Positions 40,970 to 55,802 of a DNA stretch of 64,000 nucleotides are shown here, in pieces. The first letter of the stretch is position 1, and every line of letters begins with the position of its first letter. The position numbers were made by a program, and so were the translations under genes. Origin of the DNA: Enterococcus mundtii (GTDB taxonomy: Bacteria > Bacillota > Bacilli > Lactobacillales > Enterococcaceae); contig NZ_CP018061.1 of assembly GCF_002813755.1 (NCBI RefSeq), positions 1,664,001 to 1,728,000 on the forward strand, given 5' to 3'. The notes under the pieces were generated by a model, which worked only from the letters and a program-made list of their open reading frames with translations, did not search any database and had not been told where the DNA came from.

Positions 40970-42157
40970 TTAAATTTCTTCTTGTTCAGTTACTTCGGTT
41001 GTTTCGTCTTCAAATGCGATTGTTTGATATTCATCATCTGTCAAATCTGATTGGATGATTGCTTCATCGTGTAATTCTTCAGAGATCGCTGCTTCTGCCT
41101 GAGCTTTTTTCTCATAGAATTCAGTCATGTCTGACTCTGATTTGATGTCGATTTTGTGGTTCGTCAATTTGGCTGCTAGACGCGCATTTTGTCCGCGTTT
41201 ACCGATTGCCAATGACAATTGATAATCCGGCACAACGACCGTACAAGCTTTTGGATTTTGTTCGTCAAAAATGACATCCACGACTTGTGAAGGATTCAAT
41301 GCGTTCGCAATGAACACCGCAGGATCTTCATCCCACTCGACGATATCCATGTTTTCGCCCTTCAATTCATTCACGATTGCTTGGACACGTTGGCCTTTAG
41401 GACCGACACATGTGCCGACAGCATCGATATTCGGATCAGTTGAGCGAACAGCCACTTTTGAACGATCGCCTGCTTCTCTAGCAACGCTGACGATTTCAAC
41501 AAGTCCATCATAAACTTCTGGTACTTCTTGTTCGAACAAGCGACGCAAAAGATCAGGATGACTACGGCTAACAAAGACTTGAGGGCCTTTTGATGTATTC
41601 TCAACACGTGATACATATACTTTGATACGATCATGTGGTTGATAAAATTCATTTGGCATTTGGTCTTGTTTTGATAGGACTGCTTCGATTTTACCTAAAT
41701 TGACATAGATATAACGTTTGTCTTGACGTTCAACGATCCCTTGCATAATGTCTTTTTCATACGCACTGAATTCGTTATAGATGATTGTGCGTTCTGCTTC
41801 ACGTACACGTTGCAAGATGACTTGCTTAGCTGTTTGGGCAGCGATACGACCGAAATCTTTTGGTGTGACTTCAAAACGGATCTTGTCACCGATCTCGTAA
41901 GCAGGATTGATCAACAAGGCGTCTTTCAAAGATACTTCTAATTGTGAGTCCATCACTTCTTCGGTGACTTCTTTCACTGCATAGACATGGATCTTGCCTT
42001 TTTTTTGTTCAAATTCTACTTCTACGTTTTGTGCTTGCCCATAATGGCGTTTGTATGCAGAAACTAACGCAGCTTCTAAAGCGTCGATCACGATTTCTTT
42101 TGAGATTCCTTTTTCAGCCTCTAAAGCATCTAACGCGTTCAACATTTCTTTACTCAT
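40970..42157 (-). CDS. nusA: Transcription termination/antitermination factor NusA
   Basis: 395 residues: N-terminal RNA-polymerase-binding domain (1-125), S1 domain (about 135-200), and two KH domains (GPKGQRVQAIVNEL; IGKRGQNARLAAKLT). The acidic C-terminal tail replaces the repeats found in Gram-negatives. It regulates pausing and termination. GAGAGG precedes the start by about 9 bases. Confidence 0.97.
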   Translation of the reverse strand: MSKEMLNALDALEAEKGISKEIVIDALEAALVSAYKRHYGQAQNVEVEFEQKKGKIHVYAVKEVTEEVMDSQLEVSLKDALLINPAYEIGDKIRFEVTPKDFGRIAAQTAKQVILQRVREAERTIIYNEFSAYEKDIMQGIVERQDKRYIYVNLGKIEAVLSKQDQMPNEFYQPHDRIKVYVSRVENTSKGPQVFVSRSHPDLLRRLFEQEVPEVYDGLVEIVSVAREAGDRSKVAVRSTDPNIDAVGTCVGPKGQRVQAIVNELKGENMDIVEWDEDPAVFIANALNPSQVVDVIFDEQNPKACTVVVPDYQLSLAIGKRGQNARLAAKLTNHKIDIKSESDMTEFYEKKAQAEAAISEELHDEAIIQSDLTDDEYQTIAFEDETTEVTEQEEI

Positions 42158-42178
42158 TCTTCTGTTTCCTCTCCGTGA

Positions 42179-42652
42179 TTAAAATTGGATTGCTAAGCGA
42201 GCTTTGGCAATATTCTTACGGTCAAAAACAATTTCTTTTTCCCGTGTCTTTATGCGTATCTTCAATGTAAGCTGTTCAGCATCAAATGATTGGAGAAAAC
42301 CTTCGTATTGTTTTTCTCCGTCAACTGGTTGATATAAAGACACATGGATATACTCTCCTCGTGCTTTTTCATAATCTGCCTCTTTTTTCAAAGGGCGTTC
42401 TGCGCCTGGAGATGATACCTCTAGGAAATATGCTTGTGGTATCGGGTCTGGCTCTGTCGTATCAAGTTTCTCACTTAATTTTTCACTGACAAATGCGCAT
42501 TCTTCAATGTCGATTCCGCCTTCTTTATCTATAAACACCCGTAAAAACCAGCTTTTTCCTTCTTTGACAAATTCTACTTCTACTAGCTCAAACTTTTGTT
42601 CATCTAAGATCGGTGTCACCATTTCTGTGACTGTTTCAACGACGCTACTCAA
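42179..42652 (-). CDS. rimP: Ribosome maturation factor RimP
   Basis: 157 residues with the RimP/YlxS pattern: [31 protein letters not shown], then [14 protein letters not shown]. It helps 30S assembly. The start is TTG at 42652 with GGAGG 7 bases upstream; no better ATG is available. It opens the nusA-infB operon. Confidence 0.93.
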   Translation of the reverse strand: MSSVVETVTEMVTPILDEQKFELVEVEFVKEGKSWFLRVFIDKEGGIDIEECAFVSEKLSEKLDTTEPDPIPQAYFLEVSSPGAERPLKKEADYEKARGEYIHVSLYQPVDGEKQYEGFLQSFDAEQLTLKIRIKTREKEIVFDRKNIAKARLAIQF

Positions 42653-42695
42653 AGATTTCGCCTCCTTAAAATTAGATCCGTAATTCCATTAAAAA

Positions 42696-42720
42696 GAGTG
42701 AGCGAAAATTCCGCTCACTC
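42696..42720 (-). terminator. Terminator of polC
   Basis: GAGTGAGCG and CGCTCACTC form a 9-base-pair stem; on the minus strand TTTTT follows. It separates polC from the rimP operon. Confidence 0.9.
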
Positions 42721-42857
42721 ACAGTTAGTATCATTACCTTAAATAACTATAACATAAATCACTCTAAATGACAAGCCATATCATTAGAATCAACTGGCAA
42801 CCAGCTTTACTAATCTTTGCTTTCATTTTGATTCATTTTCATTTCTCACGTTGACTT

Positions 42858-45800
42858 TTATAACATATCAAATAACGATAATTGATTTTCATCAGGTAAA
42901 TCTTTCAAGACACCATTTTCTGTCATATACTCGATCAACGTCTTCGAGACTTTCCCACGAGTTGCCAAGTCTTCTTTGGATAAGAAAGGACCATCTTTTC
43001 TAGCTTCGACGATTTGTTTCGCTACGTTGGCCCCTAAACTTGGTACCGCACGAAATGGCGCAATCAGCGTGTCTCCTTCGATCACAAAGTTTACTGCATC
43101 GGATTTGTATAAATCGATCATTCCAAATTTCAAGCCACGTTCTAGCATCTCATTGGCTAACTCTAAAACTGTCAACTGATTCTTTTCTTTTACAGAAGCA
43201 TCTAACCCTTTATCCGTGATTTCCTTCATCGCCTCTTTCACTGCTTCTTTTCCTTTGCACATAGCGACAAGATTAAAATCATCTGCACGAACGGAAAAAT
43301 AGGCACAGTAATACAATATCGGAAAATAAACTTTGAAATAAGCAACCCGTAACGCCATCAAGACATAAGCAGCCGCATGGGCTTTCGGGAACATGTATTT
43401 GATTTTCGAACAAGAATCGATGTACCAGTCAGGTACGTTATTTTCTTTCATTGCGGTCAAATACGTTTCACGTAATTCGTCAGGGATCTTATTCCATAAT
43501 CCTTTACGCACCGTCTCCATGATTTTGAACGCCATCCCACTATCTAAGCCAGCATGGATCAAATAAACCATGATATCGTCACGACAGCCGATTACTTCAG
43601 CCAGCGTTGCATCCCCACGTTTGATCAATTCCTCTGCGTTCCCTAACCAAACATCCGTACCATGAGAAAGACCAGAGATCTGCAATAATTCCGCAAAAGT
43701 CGTTGGGTGTGTTTCCTCTAGCATCCCACGAACGAAACGTGTCCCAAATTCCGGTATCCCTAATGTACCTGTTTTAGAATAAATCTGTTCTTGTGTGACT
43801 CCCAAGACTTCGGGTCCAGAAAAGATCCGCATGACTTCTGGATCATCGGTTGGGATTGTTTGTGGATCAATCCCAGATAAATCTTGCAACATCCGGATCA
43901 CCGTTGGATCATCGTGTCCCAGGATATCAAGTTTCAAGACATTGTCATGGATCGAGTGGAAATCAAAGTGGGTCGTTTTCCATTCTGAATTCTGATCGTC
44001 TGCCGGATATTGGATCGGCGTGAAATCATATACATCCATATAATCGGGGATAACAATGATCCCCCCTGGATGCTGTCCGGTCGTTCGTTTGACCCCAGTA
44101 GCACCTTTGGCTAAGCGATCCACTTCGGCGCTGCGGTAATGCAAGTTGTGGTCACGTTCAAACCCTTTAACGAATCCATACGCCGTTTTATCCGCAACAG
44201 TACCGATCGTTCCCGCACGATAGACATATTCTTCGCCAAACAATACTTTCGTATAATGATGGGCTTCTGCTTGATAATCCCCTGAGAAGTTCAAATCGAT
44301 ATCGGGTACTTTATCGCCATGGAAACCTAAGAATGTTTCAAACGGAATATCATGCCCATCTTTATTTAAACGAGCGCCGCATTTTGGACATTTTTTCTCA
44401 GGCATATCAAATCCTGAACCATAAGTTCCATCTTCATAAAATTCCGAATACTGACAATCTGGGCAATAGTAATGAGGTGCCAATGGATTAACCTCTGTGA
44501 TCCCGGTCATGGTTGCGACGAAACTAGAACCAACCGAGCCACGAGAACCAACTAAATAGCCATCTTCATTACTTTTATGCACTAACTTTTGTGAAATCAA
44601 ATAAATCACTGAGAAACCATTACCATTGATCGAATCCAGTTCTTTTTTCAGACGCTTTTCTACGATATCCGGTAATGGATCACCATACATTTGTTTTGCC
44701 TTCGTATAACTTAGATCTGTGATTTCATCTTCCGAACCAGGGATTTTAGGCGTATATAATTCATCTTTAACTGGCACGACTTCTTCACAGATATCTGCAA
44801 TCTTATTGGTATTTTCAACTACGATTTTTTTTGCTAAATCTGTCCCTAAGAAGGTGAAAGCAGTGAGCATCTCATCCGTTGTTCTGAAATGCACTTCAGG
44901 CAAACTGTGACGATTCAATGGATTGGCTCCCCCCATCGAATTGACCAAGATTTTACGATAGATCGCATCTTCTTCATTCAGATAGTGGACATTTCCTGTT
45001 GCTACAACGATTTTATCTAATGATTTGCCGATTTCTACTAAGTTACGAATGATTTCTTCTAAATCATGTTCATTTTTGACAAGCTCTTGCTCCAGGAGTG
45101 GTGCATAGACAGCTTTAGGCATGACTTCGATATAGTCATAAAATTTCGCCCGATTACGTGCTTCTTCTACCCCTTTTTGCATCATAGCTTCAAAAATCTC
45201 ACCTTTGTCACAGGCAGAGCCAACTAACAGATCTTGTCGGAATTTTTTCAGTTGTGATCGGGGGATTCGTGGCACACGTTCAAAATAATCGACGTTGGAC
45301 ATCGAGATCAATTTGAACAGGTCTTTTAATCCAGCTTGGTTTTTCGCCAGTAATGTGACATGGAAAGGTCGCGCCCGTTTGTAAGAATCACCCTCACCTA
45401 CATGGGCATTCAACTGATCGTGGTAATACATTTCGTGGTTTTCCATCGCTTCTTTGATAAATATCCAAGCCAGATGTCCGGTTGCTTCCGCATCATAAAT
45501 CGCGCGGTGATGCTGTTCCAAGCTAACACCGAATTTTTTGGATAGTACACCTAAACCAAACCGTTTGAATTGTGGATATAAATAACGAGCTAGTTCTAAG
45601 GTATCTATAACTGGATTAGCTGCTTCAGGGATGTTGTATTTGGCATAACTTGTATTCAAAAATCCCATATCGAATGCCGCATTATGGGCAACTAGGATCG
45701 CATCTTTTGAGAATTCCAAGAATAAGCGTAAAACTTCTTCCTCAGATTTTGAACCGCGAACCATTTCATCCGTGATTCCTGTCAAATCAATGGTTGTTCG

Positions 45801-47210
45801 TGATAAGGGATGTCCAGGATCGATAAATTCATCAAAACTTTCAATGACATTTCCTTTATACATCTTAACAGCAGCTAACTCGATGATCGTATCATAAACA
45901 GCAGACAAACCTGTTGTCTCCACATCAAACACGACATAAGTGGATTCACTCAATGAATCATGGGCGTCATTATACGCAATCGGCACTCCATCATCGACCA
46001 CATTCGCTTCGACACCATACAAGATCTTCACACCAGCTTTTTTCCCTGCACTATGTGCCTCTGGAAATGCTTGTGCACCGCCATGGTCAGTGATTGCAAT
46101 TGCTTTATGTCCCCACTTACCTGCTTGTGCCACAAGATCTGCAATATTGTTCGTCGCATCCATGGTACTCATATTACTATGAAGATGTAATTCGACACGC
46201 TTTTCCCCTTCAGGAGAATAATCTTTACGTGGTGCATGTTTAACTTCTAAGATGTCTTGAGCATTCATCACTAGGTCACGAACAAAGGTGTCTTCTTGGA
46301 CACTCCCACGAACTTTCAGCCAACTACCCGTACTGATTGCTTCAAAGATTTGTTCATCTTTTTCATTATTTGAAAACTTTTTGACGATAAATGAAGAAGT
46401 GTAATCTGTGATCTTCAATGTCAAAATCTTACGTTTTGAACGAAGCTCGCGTACTTCTTTGTCGAACACGTAACCTTCGATCGTTACCCGGCGTTCCTCT
46501 TCCAAGATATTGATCATCGGTGTGATAGGCTCATCATTCGGGATATTTCTACCTAGTTGGATCGGCCCGTCAAGCGCTGGTAATTGCTCTTTGCGCTCTT
46601 TTTTCTTTTGTTCATGAACAATCAAGCTTTCAGCCGCTTGTTTCATAAACGCCTCAGCCTGTTCTTGTCGTCTTTCTTCAAAAAGCTTTAGGACTCTTTC
46701 TGCTTGTTGCTCATCAACTTCTGGTTCGATCCGAAACTTAGGAAAGCCGTAACTAACAAATAACTGTTCTACTAATGGCAGATATTGTTGTTTAAGATAG
46801 CCGATCGCTCCCTCACCATCAACAGGCAAAATCACCTTATGATCTTTGATCGTTGGCACTTGCGTCTTTAATACCTTTTGTACTAAAGGCGTATCGCATT
46901 GCTGACTCTCCAGTGCTTGCGACCAATAATCCTGTAAGAGTTGTTCATCAAATGTTTGATCCGCTGCTTGAACTGTGATTTTCACCTCAGCAATTTCTTT
47001 GAATGCAAGTATGACATGTTGCACCAAAGAGCGATAAAGCATCACAGGCAAAATAGCTGGAAAACGTAACGTAAACTCCCACAAACGAGATTTACGATGG
47101 ACCACCACCTGTTCCATTTCACCAGCAGAAATAAGCGGATGCGCTTTTTCTGTTTCTTCTAATTGGATCTGCTCCAATAATTTCTCAAATAACTCTCGTT
47201 TTTCTGACAA
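42858..47210 (-). CDS. polC: DNA polymerase III PolC (replicative, proofreading)
   Basis: 1450 residues, the Gram-positive PolC layout: OB fold (about 235-330), PHP domain ([14 protein letters not shown] near 345) split by a proofreading exonuclease ([13 protein letters not shown] near 425), the polymerase core with the zinc site CPDCQY...CPKCG, and the palm/thumb with [12 protein letters not shown]. It is the leading-strand replicase. The start is TTG at 47210 with AAAGGG about 9 bases upstream; the N-terminal homology begins there. Confidence 0.98.
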   Translation of the reverse strand: MSEKRELFEKLLEQIQLEETEKAHPLISAGEMEQVVVHRKSRLWEFTLRFPAILPVMLYRSLVQHVILAFKEIAEVKITVQAADQTFDEQLLQDYWSQALESQQCDTPLVQKVLKTQVPTIKDHKVILPVDGEGAIGYLKQQYLPLVEQLFVSYGFPKFRIEPEVDEQQAERVLKLFEERRQEQAEAFMKQAAESLIVHEQKKKERKEQLPALDGPIQLGRNIPNDEPITPMINILEEERRVTIEGYVFDKEVRELRSKRKILTLKITDYTSSFIVKKFSNNEKDEQIFEAISTGSWLKVRGSVQEDTFVRDLVMNAQDILEVKHAPRKDYSPEGEKRVELHLHSNMSTMDATNNIADLVAQAGKWGHKAIAITDHGGAQAFPEAHSAGKKAGVKILYGVEANVVDDGVPIAYNDAHDSLSESTYVVFDVETTGLSAVYDTIIELAAVKMYKGNVIESFDEFIDPGHPLSRTTIDLTGITDEMVRGSKSEEEVLRLFLEFSKDAILVAHNAAFDMGFLNTSYAKYNIPEAANPVIDTLELARYLYPQFKRFGLGVLSKKFGVSLEQHHRAIYDAEATGHLAWIFIKEAMENHEMYYHDQLNAHVGEGDSYKRARPFHVTLLAKNQAGLKDLFKLISMSNVDYFERVPRIPRSQLKKFRQDLLVGSACDKGEIFEAMMQKGVEEARNRAKFYDYIEVMPKAVYAPLLEQELVKNEHDLEEIIRNLVEIGKSLDKIVVATGNVHYLNEEDAIYRKILVNSMGGANPLNRHSLPEVHFRTTDEMLTAFTFLGTDLAKKIVVENTNKIADICEEVVPVKDELYTPKIPGSEDEITDLSYTKAKQMYGDPLPDIVEKRLKKELDSINGNGFSVIYLISQKLVHKSNEDGYLVGSRGSVGSSFVATMTGITEVNPLAPHYYCPDCQYSEFYEDGTYGSGFDMPEKKCPKCGARLNKDGHDIPFETFLGFHGDKVPDIDLNFSGDYQAEAHHYTKVLFGEEYVYRAGTIGTVADKTAYGFVKGFERDHNLHYRSAEVDRLAKGATGVKRTTGQHPGGIIVIPDYMDVYDFTPIQYPADDQNSEWKTTHFDFHSIHDNVLKLDILGHDDPTVIRMLQDLSGIDPQTIPTDDPEVMRIFSGPEVLGVTQEQIYSKTGTLGIPEFGTRFVRGMLEETHPTTFAELLQISGLSHGTDVWLGNAEELIKRGDATLAEVIGCRDDIMVYLIHAGLDSGMAFKIMETVRKGLWNKIPDELRETYLTAMKENNVPDWYIDSCSKIKYMFPKAHAAAYVLMALRVAYFKVYFPILYYCAYFSVRADDFNLVAMCKGKEAVKEAMKEITDKGLDASVKEKNQLTVLELANEMLERGLKFGMIDLYKSDAVNFVIEGDTLIAPFRAVPSLGANVAKQIVEARKDGPFLSKEDLATRGKVSKTLIEYMTENGVLKDLPDENQLSLFDML

Positions 47211-47341
47211 AAATATACGCCCTTTCTGTCAAGACCAGAAATCATTCCATTTCCGACCCTTACTTTTCAATACTATCTAGTATAACCCTTTTTAGGGAAA
47301 TTTTCATCAAGGTTGTGAGAAAAGCGCTTTGACCTGAGCAG

Positions 47342-47393
47342 TAAGATGGAAAATCAGAAAATGGCTTTTCATATTTTTTGATTTTCCATCTTA
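47342..47393. repeat. 15-base-pair stem-loop between proS and polC
   Basis: TAAGATGGAAAATCA (47342-47356) is exactly complementary to 47379-47393, around a 22-base loop. It lies between the proS terminator and the polC start, so it is probably in the polC leader. Confidence 0.5.
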
Positions 47394-47446
47394 ATGTTGA
47401 AGGTTAGCTTTTCGAACACCGTTCATTAACTGAAGAAAAGGAAATG

Positions 47447-47487
47447 AAAAAGTCGCTTCCGTCTTTTAAAAGACTGATACGACTTTT
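47447..47487 (-). terminator. Terminator of proS
   Basis: AAAAGTCG/CGACTTTT outer stem with an inner GTCTTTTAAAAGAC dyad; T-run on the minus strand. It lies 10 bases after the proS stop. Confidence 0.82.
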
Positions 47488-47497
47488 CCACTCTTGC

Positions 47498-49246
<1,749 letters not shown>

Positions 49247-49265
49247 TCATTATACCCTACTTTTT

Positions 49266-50534
49266 CTAGAAAAAGAATCGTTGAATGTCATTCCATGTCA
49301 CTAATACCATCAATAGCATCAGGAAGCCAAAACCAACAAGCGTCAAAACGCCTTCTTTTTCCTGACTAAGTGGTTTACCACGGACACCTTCGAAAATATT
49401 CAAGACTAGTTTTCCACCATCTAATGCTGGAATCGGTAATAAATTGACGATCCCTAAATTCATGGATAAGATCGCCATCAAACCAATGACTGTCATGATC
49501 CCTTGATTCGCTGCCTCAGAAGATAATTGGAACATCATCACCGGTCCACCTAATTTGTCCAAGCTAAAGCCGGTAAATAATGAACCTAATGCTTTGAATA
49601 TTTCCAAAGAGCTACTAAATGCACGTTGTGTTCCACCGATGATCTTATCGAAGAAGCCAGTTTTCATTGGCGCTTGTATTCCAAGTTGACCAATTTTTTC
49701 ACCATTCGACTCAATTGCTTTCGGTGTCACTTCAACAGAAGAAACCTGTCCATTTCGTTCAACTTCAAAATCAAGTGGTTTATCTGGATTTTCAGTAATG
49801 ATCGCTGTCAGATCATTCCATGTTTGGATCGATTTCCCCTCAACTGAAAGAATTTCATCATTTTCTTTCAGTCCGGCTGCAGCCGCAGCTCCGTCTGGCG
49901 TAACAACACCGATTTGGTTGGTATTTGTGACTGTCACCCCGCCTTGCATGAACGCTAATACGATGAACAATAGAATCGCTAGAATAAAATTATTCATTGG
50001 ACCCGCAAAGTTCGTTAACATTCGTTGCCATAATTTGGCTGATTGGAACTGCACATCTCTCGGTGCGATCCTCAATTCAGTCCCATCCGCCTCGATGATC
50101 GAAGCATCGTGATCCACTGCATACGTTACTTCTTGCGTTTCATCACCATTCACATAACCTGTGATCGTGAGTGCTTCATCAAGATCATAACGGATCAATT
50201 CCATGGGGATCGCATTGGTCAATTGGATCTTTTTGCTTAAATTGATTTTCTTTACGACATGATCTGAATCCATCAAGAGCGATAACGGCATTCCTGGGGC
50301 CATTTCCGTTTCGTCGTCCCCATTCCCAGCCATTCTCACATAGCCACCGATCGGTAACAAACGCAATGTATAAGTCGTGCCGTCTTTTGCTTGATGACCG
50401 TAGATTTTAGGTCCCATGCCAATCGCAAACTCGCGAACTAGGATTCCTGATCGTTTCGCAAAGAAGAAGTGGCCAAATTCATGTACGATCACTAAGATGC
50501 CAAAAACGATAATGAACGTGATAATTGTTCTCAT
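49266..50534 (-). CDS. rseP: Site-2 intramembrane zinc metalloprotease RseP/Eep
   Basis: 422 residues with HEFGH at 18-22 in the first membrane segment, a PDZ domain (about 215-285; GLKENDEILSVEGKSIQTWND), and the second zinc-site motif PIPALDGGK near 370. In enterococci the homologue Eep cuts signal peptides (pheromones) and anti-sigma factors. The ATG at 50534 follows AAAGGAGAATAGG. Confidence 0.95.
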   Translation of the reverse strand: MRTIITFIIVFGILVIVHEFGHFFFAKRSGILVREFAIGMGPKIYGHQAKDGTTYTLRLLPIGGYVRMAGNGDDETEMAPGMPLSLLMDSDHVVKKINLSKKIQLTNAIPMELIRYDLDEALTITGYVNGDETQEVTYAVDHDASIIEADGTELRIAPRDVQFQSAKLWQRMLTNFAGPMNNFILAILLFIVLAFMQGGVTVTNTNQIGVVTPDGAAAAAGLKENDEILSVEGKSIQTWNDLTAIITENPDKPLDFEVERNGQVSSVEVTPKAIESNGEKIGQLGIQAPMKTGFFDKIIGGTQRAFSSSLEIFKALGSLFTGFSLDKLGGPVMMFQLSSEAANQGIMTVIGLMAILSMNLGIVNLLPIPALDGGKLVLNIFEGVRGKPLSQEKEGVLTLVGFGFLMLLMVLVTWNDIQRFFF

Positions 50535-50642
50535 CCTATTCTCCTTTACATTAATCATTATTTTTTATTCAGTTAAAATAAAACTACTTAATTTTACCAT
50601 ATTATCGACACTTCACCAAGCACCTGTTAAAATGTAAAAAAT

Positions 50643-50731
50643 AAAAATCCTGTAAAGAATCTCCTTACCGATCGTGTCTGATTGACGGACGAAAAACTTT
50701 TGGTTTCGGAAGCTTCTTTTACAGAATTTTT
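50643..50731. repeat. Long-range inverted repeat between cdsA and rseP
   Basis: AAAAATCCTGTAAAGAA (50643-50659) pairs with 50714-50731 around a loop of about 54 bases; on the minus strand a T-rich run follows, so it may attenuate readthrough from cdsA into rseP. Confidence 0.5.
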
Positions 50732-50733
50732 AT

Positions 50734-51534
50734 TTAAATCAATCCAAATAAGTACATGACAGGAAAGACGAACAATAGACTATCGAATCGATCTAAGATC
50801 CCACCATGTCCAGGTAAAATGTTCCCTGAATCTTTGACCTCATAGTGGCGTTTAATTGCCGACTCGACTAGATCCCCAAATTGTCCTACGATCGATAGAA
50901 TGATCGTTAGGAGTAACATGACGAATAAACCATGTCCAAACAATTCTTGTGGTGGATAAAGTAAGAAATACAGTAAGGCAACAACTAACGCACTACCTAT
51001 TCCCCCTAATGCACCTTCAATCGTTTTGTTGGGTGAGATATCTGGCCATAGCTTACGCTTACCAAAACGTCTACCAACTAGATATGCGCCAATATCGGTT
51101 GCCCAAACGATGAACAAGCCAAAAAGCAATACGTTGATTCCTTCTGTACGCGCACTAACAAAGTTTTGAAAACCAAAACCGACATATAAACTAGTAACAA
51201 CTGGAAAACCAGCTTCATCGATCGTATACATATTTTTTGAGAAGACAGCGGCACCCAAAAGGATCATCACAGTCAAATAAAACAACATAAATTCATTTGT
51301 TTGTTCAGGTAAAAAGAAAAACCAGCGCTCTTTCGGCAGGACAAGAAAAACTGCACCAATGGCAGAAAGAACTCCTTCAAAACTTAATAGTGTCAATCCT
51401 TTCATACGAAAAAGTTCATAGACACCAACTACTGCTAATAAAGCCGCTACTAGCTCAAGACCAATTCCTCCGATCCAAATGATCGGAATAAATAATGCCA
51501 ATGCTACGACCGCAGTGATCACACGTTGCTTCAT
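50734..51534 (-). CDS. cdsA: Phosphatidate cytidylyltransferase CdsA
   Basis: 266 residues with about eight membrane segments and the CdsA signature near the C-terminus ([28 protein letters not shown]). It makes CDP-diacylglycerol for phospholipid synthesis. AAAGGAG precedes the ATG, and it overlaps uppS by 4 bases. Confidence 0.96.
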   Translation of the reverse strand: MKQRVITAVVALALFIPIIWIGGIGLELVAALLAVVGVYELFRMKGLTLLSFEGVLSAIGAVFLVLPKERWFFFLPEQTNEFMLFYLTVMILLGAAVFSKNMYTIDEAGFPVVTSLYVGFGFQNFVSARTEGINVLLFGLFIVWATDIGAYLVGRRFGKRKLWPDISPNKTIEGALGGIGSALVVALLYFLLYPPQELFGHGLFVMLLLTIILSIVGQFGDLVESAIKRHYEVKDSGNILPGHGGILDRFDSLLFVFPVMYLFGLI

Positions 51535-52337
51535 GATTGTTCTCCTTTATCTACACTTTTTACGCCACCAAAACGACGGTCTCGATGTTGATAAGAAGCG
51601 ATTGCTTCCTCTAAATGGGCGCCGTCAAAATCTGGCCATAAGGCTTTTGAAAAATATAATTCACTATAAGCAATCTGCCACAATAAGAAATTACTGATCC
51701 GTTCTTCGCCACTTGTCCGGATGACTAATCCTGGATCGCGAAGTTCGGGAGGTAAGAAACCGGTCATCAAATGATCCGCGATCATGTCCTCGTCGATGTC
51801 TTCCGTAGAAAGATCGTTTTCTTTTACTTGTTCACTGATTGCTTTGACTGCAGAGATGATTTCTGCCCGACTACCATAATTCAGTGCGAAGTTTAAGATC
51901 ATTCCCGTATTTTCTTTGGTTTGTTCAATAGCACGGCGTACTGCATCTTGCGTATGTTCCGGTAAGAGTTCTTCATAGCCCATCACTTGTACCTTGACAT
52001 TTTCAGCAATCAACTCAGGGACGAACGTATCAAAAAAGTCTACAGGTAATTGCATCAAAAAATTGACTTCCTCTTTTGGACGTTTCCAATTTTCGGTTGA
52101 AAACGCATAGAGCGTTAACACCTTTACCCCAAGTCGAGAAGCTTTTTTTGTGACTTTCTTAACGGTTTCCATGCCTTCTTTGTGGCCAGCCACTCGTGGT
52201 AGACGACGGTTTTGTGCCCAACGACCATTCCCATCCATGATGATGGCAATATGTTTCGGGATATCTCTCTGCGCATCAAAATGGTACTCACTTTTTTCTT
52301 GAATATATTTGTTTTTTTGCGGAAAAAAACGTAACAT
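51531..52337 (-). CDS. uppS: Undecaprenyl diphosphate synthase (UppS)
   Basis: 268 residues with the cis-prenyltransferase motifs [27 protein letters not shown] and the C-terminal [15 protein letters not shown]. It makes the C55 lipid carrier for peptidoglycan. The ATG at 52337 has GGGAGG 8 bases upstream; an earlier ATG overlaps that site. Confidence 0.96.
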   Translation of the reverse strand: MLRFFPQKNKYIQEKSEYHFDAQRDIPKHIAIIMDGNGRWAQNRRLPRVAGHKEGMETVKKVTKKASRLGVKVLTLYAFSTENWKRPKEEVNFLMQLPVDFFDTFVPELIAENVKVQVMGYEELLPEHTQDAVRRAIEQTKENTGMILNFALNYGSRAEIISAVKAISEQVKENDLSTEDIDEDMIADHLMTGFLPPELRDPGLVIRTSGEERISNFLLWQIAYSELYFSKALWPDFDGAHLEEAIASYQHRDRRFGGVKSVDKGEQS

Positions 52338-52470
52338 TCTTTTTCCTCCCATACTAAAAAATTACAACTATCTTTACCATTATAGCAATATCTATCGTTA
52401 TTTCCTATGGTATAGCCCTTTTTTTACGCAAATTCAAAAGATTTTTTAGTTTTTCTTAGTCAAAAAGCAA

Positions 52471-52508
52471 AAAACAGGAGACAGCACTTCTCACTGTCCA
52501 CCTGTTTT
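52471..52508 (-). terminator. Terminator between frr and uppS
   Basis: AACAGGAGACAG and CTGTCCACCTGTT form an imperfect stem; TTTTTT follows on the minus strand. It lies just after the frr stop, so uppS-cdsA likely has its own promoter. Confidence 0.8.
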
Positions 52509-52517
52509 TATTGATTC

Positions 52518-53075
52518 TTATACTTCAAGCAATTCTTTTTCTTTGTCTGCAGCAATATTATCCACTTCTTTGATACTGTTATCTGTCAAAGTTTGCACTT
52601 CTTTTTCTAAGTCGCGCAAATCATCTTCTGTGATATCGCCATTTTTTTGTTGTTTTTTGTATTCATCGATTGCATCACGACGAATGTTACGGACAGCGAT
52701 TTTCGCATTTTCAGCTTCTTTTTTCACGTCTTTCGCTAATTCTTTCCGACGTTCTTCTGTTAACTGAGGAATGACTAAACGGATCACATTTCCGTCATTT
52801 GTTGGGCTGATACCGATGTCGCTTGCCATGATCGATTTTTCGATGTCTTGAAGCACACTTTTATCGAATGGTGTGATCATCAATACTCTTGCTTCTGGGA
52901 TCTGAATCGATGCTAATTGGTTCAATGGTGTTGGTGCGCCATAATAATTAACAGTGATACGATCTAATAAGCTCGCATTCGCACGGCCGGCACGGATCTG
53001 TCCAAGTTCACGTTGTAGATTTTGTGCTGCTTTTTGCATCTTGTCTTTTGCTTCTGTCATAATTGCATCTGCCAT
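52518..53075 (-). CDS. frr: Ribosome recycling factor
   Basis: 185 residues: the long three-helix bundle and hinge typical of RRF ([36 protein letters not shown]). It splits post-termination ribosomes with EF-G. AGGGGG precedes the start; it lies 3 bases after pyrH. Confidence 0.97.
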   Translation of the reverse strand: MADAIMTEAKDKMQKAAQNLQRELGQIRAGRANASLLDRITVNYYGAPTPLNQLASIQIPEARVLMITPFDKSVLQDIEKSIMASDIGISPTNDGNVIRLVIPQLTEERRKELAKDVKKEAENAKIAVRNIRRDAIDEYKKQQKNGDITEDDLRDLEKEVQTLTDNSIKEVDNIAADKEKELLEV

Positions 53076-53078
53076 TGT

Positions 53079-53924
<846 letters not shown>

Positions 53925-54035
53925 TCATTTCATTCAAATAAGCGATGGAACCGATGTGGTCACAAAGAAAATGCAGAATGATCTCTATTTTCTTTGGACC
54001 AAACATCGTACCATTAACCAAGTCCGTAAACCGGA

Positions 54036-54917
54036 TTATTTTTTCACTTGGTTCATTACTTCTTCTACAAAGTTATCTTCGCGTTTTTCGATACCTTCGC
54101 CGACTTCAAAGCGGACAAATGATTTCACAGTTGCGCCTTTAGAAGCAACAAATTTTTCAACAGTCATATCAGGATCTTTAACGAATGGTTGGTCAACCAA
54201 TGCGATTTCAGCTTTAAATTTGTTTAAGCGTCCTTCAACCATTTTTTCAACGATGTTCGCTGGTTTGCCTTCGTTCAATGCTTGTTCAGTCAAGACTGTA
54301 CGTTCGTGATCTAATTCAGCTTCAGGGATTTGTGTTTCGTTTACATAACGAGGGTTGATCGCTGCTACGTGCATCGCTACGTCTCTAGCTACTGCTTCGT
54401 CAGTTGTACCTTCTAAAACAGCTAATACAGCAATACGTCCACCCATGTGTAGGTAACCGCCAAATGCAGCGTTGTCATCTTTTTCGATTACTTCAAAACG
54501 ACGGAAGCTGATTTTTTCACCAATAACTTGTGTTGCTTCGATCAAGTCAGATTCAACTGTTCCTTTTGATGTTTTGATTTTCATTGCTGCGTCCATGTCA
54601 GCTGGTTTGTTTTCAGCAACTAGTTCAGCGATTTCTTTTACTAAGTCTTGGAACATTTCGTTTTTAGAAACGAAGTCTGTTTCTGAGTTGACTTCAACGA
54701 TTGCTGCAGTATTACCTTTCACTGCAACTGAAGCAAGACCTTCAGCGGCGATACGATCGTTTTTCTTCGCAGCTTTAGCCATTCCTTTTTCACGTAAAAG
54801 ATCTACTGCTTTTTCGATGTCACCTTCAACTTCAACCAATGCTTTTTTCGCATCCATCATACCTACGCCAGTCATGTCGCGTAGTTCTTTTACCATTTTA
54901 GCTGTAACGTCTGCCAT
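54036..54917 (-). CDS. tsf: Elongation factor Ts
   Basis: 293 residues: N-terminal UBA-like domain ([21 protein letters not shown]) and the [10 protein letters not shown] core motif. It recycles EF-Tu. GGAGG lies upstream of the ATG. Located after rpsB. Confidence 0.98.
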   Translation of the reverse strand: MADVTAKMVKELRDMTGVGMMDAKKALVEVEGDIEKAVDLLREKGMAKAAKKNDRIAAEGLASVAVKGNTAAIVEVNSETDFVSKNEMFQDLVKEIAELVAENKPADMDAAMKIKTSKGTVESDLIEATQVIGEKISFRRFEVIEKDDNAAFGGYLHMGGRIAVLAVLEGTTDEAVARDVAMHVAAINPRYVNETQIPEAELDHERTVLTEQALNEGKPANIVEKMVEGRLNKFKAEIALVDQPFVKDPDMTVEKFVASKGATVKSFVRFEVGEGIEKREDNFVEEVMNQVKK

Positions 54918-54956
54918 TTTTACTTCCTCCTAGTTGTATGCTTTTTCTTTAAAAAA

Positions 54957-55005
54957 AGCTGTTTCAAAGGAGAGTGAGGCTTGTCGCCTAGCCTTTGAAA
55001 CAGCT
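54957..55005 (-). terminator. Terminator/attenuator between rpsB and tsf
   Basis: AGCTGTTTCAAAGG (54957-54970) pairs exactly with 54992-55005; the minus strand continues TTTTTT. Readthrough would still feed tsf, matching the unequal S2/EF-Ts levels known in other bacteria. Confidence 0.85.
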
Positions 55006-55019
55006 CCATCATTTAAAAA

Positions 55020-55802
55020 TTATTCTGCTGAAGAGTTGTCGCCTTCAACAACATCAACGATTTCTTCGATTGAAGTCGCTGTGTTTTCTGCTGAAAAATC
55101 TTCTTCAACTACTTGATCTTCCCCTTGATTTCCTTCGATGAAAGCATCAGCCATTTTTGAAGTAATCAATTTAACGGCACGGATTGCGTCGTCGTTTGAT
55201 GGGATAACTACGTCGATCTCATCTGGATCACAGTTTGTATCAACCATTGCTACGATTGGGATATTCAATTTGTGTGCTTCTTGAACGGCAATGCGTTCTT
55301 TACGTGGGTCAACGATGTACATTACATCTGGGATTCTTGGCATATCAGCGATACCACCTAAGAATTTTTCAAGACGTTCACGTTGTTTGTTCAAACCAGC
55401 AACTTCTTTTTTAGGTAGAACTGCAAAAGTTCCATCTTCTTCCATTGCATTGATTTGTTTCAAACGAGCGATACGTTTTTGGATCGTATCCCAGTTTGTC
55501 AATGTTCCACCTAACCAACGGTGGTTTACAAAGTATTGTCCAGCACGAGTAGCTTCATCTTTGATTGCTTCTTGTGCTTGTTTTTTCGTACCTACGAATA
55601 AAGCAACGCCGCCTTCTTCTGCTACGCTCTTCATGTAATCGTAAGCTGCATCTACTAATTTAACTGTTTTTTGCAAGTCAATAATGTAGATTCCGTTTCT
55701 TTCTGTGAAGATGTATTTCTTCATTTTTGGGTTCCAGCGACGAGTTTGGTGACCAAAGTGTACGCCGGCTTCTAGTAATTGTTTCATTGAAATTACTGCC
55801 AT
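55020..55802 (-). CDS. rpsB: 30S ribosomal protein S2
   Basis: 260 residues with the S2 pattern: [44 protein letters not shown], and [29 protein letters not shown]. The C-terminal 30 residues are acidic. GGAGG precedes the start. A strong promoter lies about 160 bases upstream. Confidence 0.98.
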   Translation of the reverse strand: MAVISMKQLLEAGVHFGHQTRRWNPKMKKYIFTERNGIYIIDLQKTVKLVDAAYDYMKSVAEEGGVALFVGTKKQAQEAIKDEATRAGQYFVNHRWLGGTLTNWDTIQKRIARLKQINAMEEDGTFAVLPKKEVAGLNKQRERLEKFLGGIADMPRIPDVMYIVDPRKERIAVQEAHKLNIPIVAMVDTNCDPDEIDVVIPSNDDAIRAVKLITSKMADAFIEGNQGEDQVVEEDFSAENTATSIEEIVDVVEGDNSSAE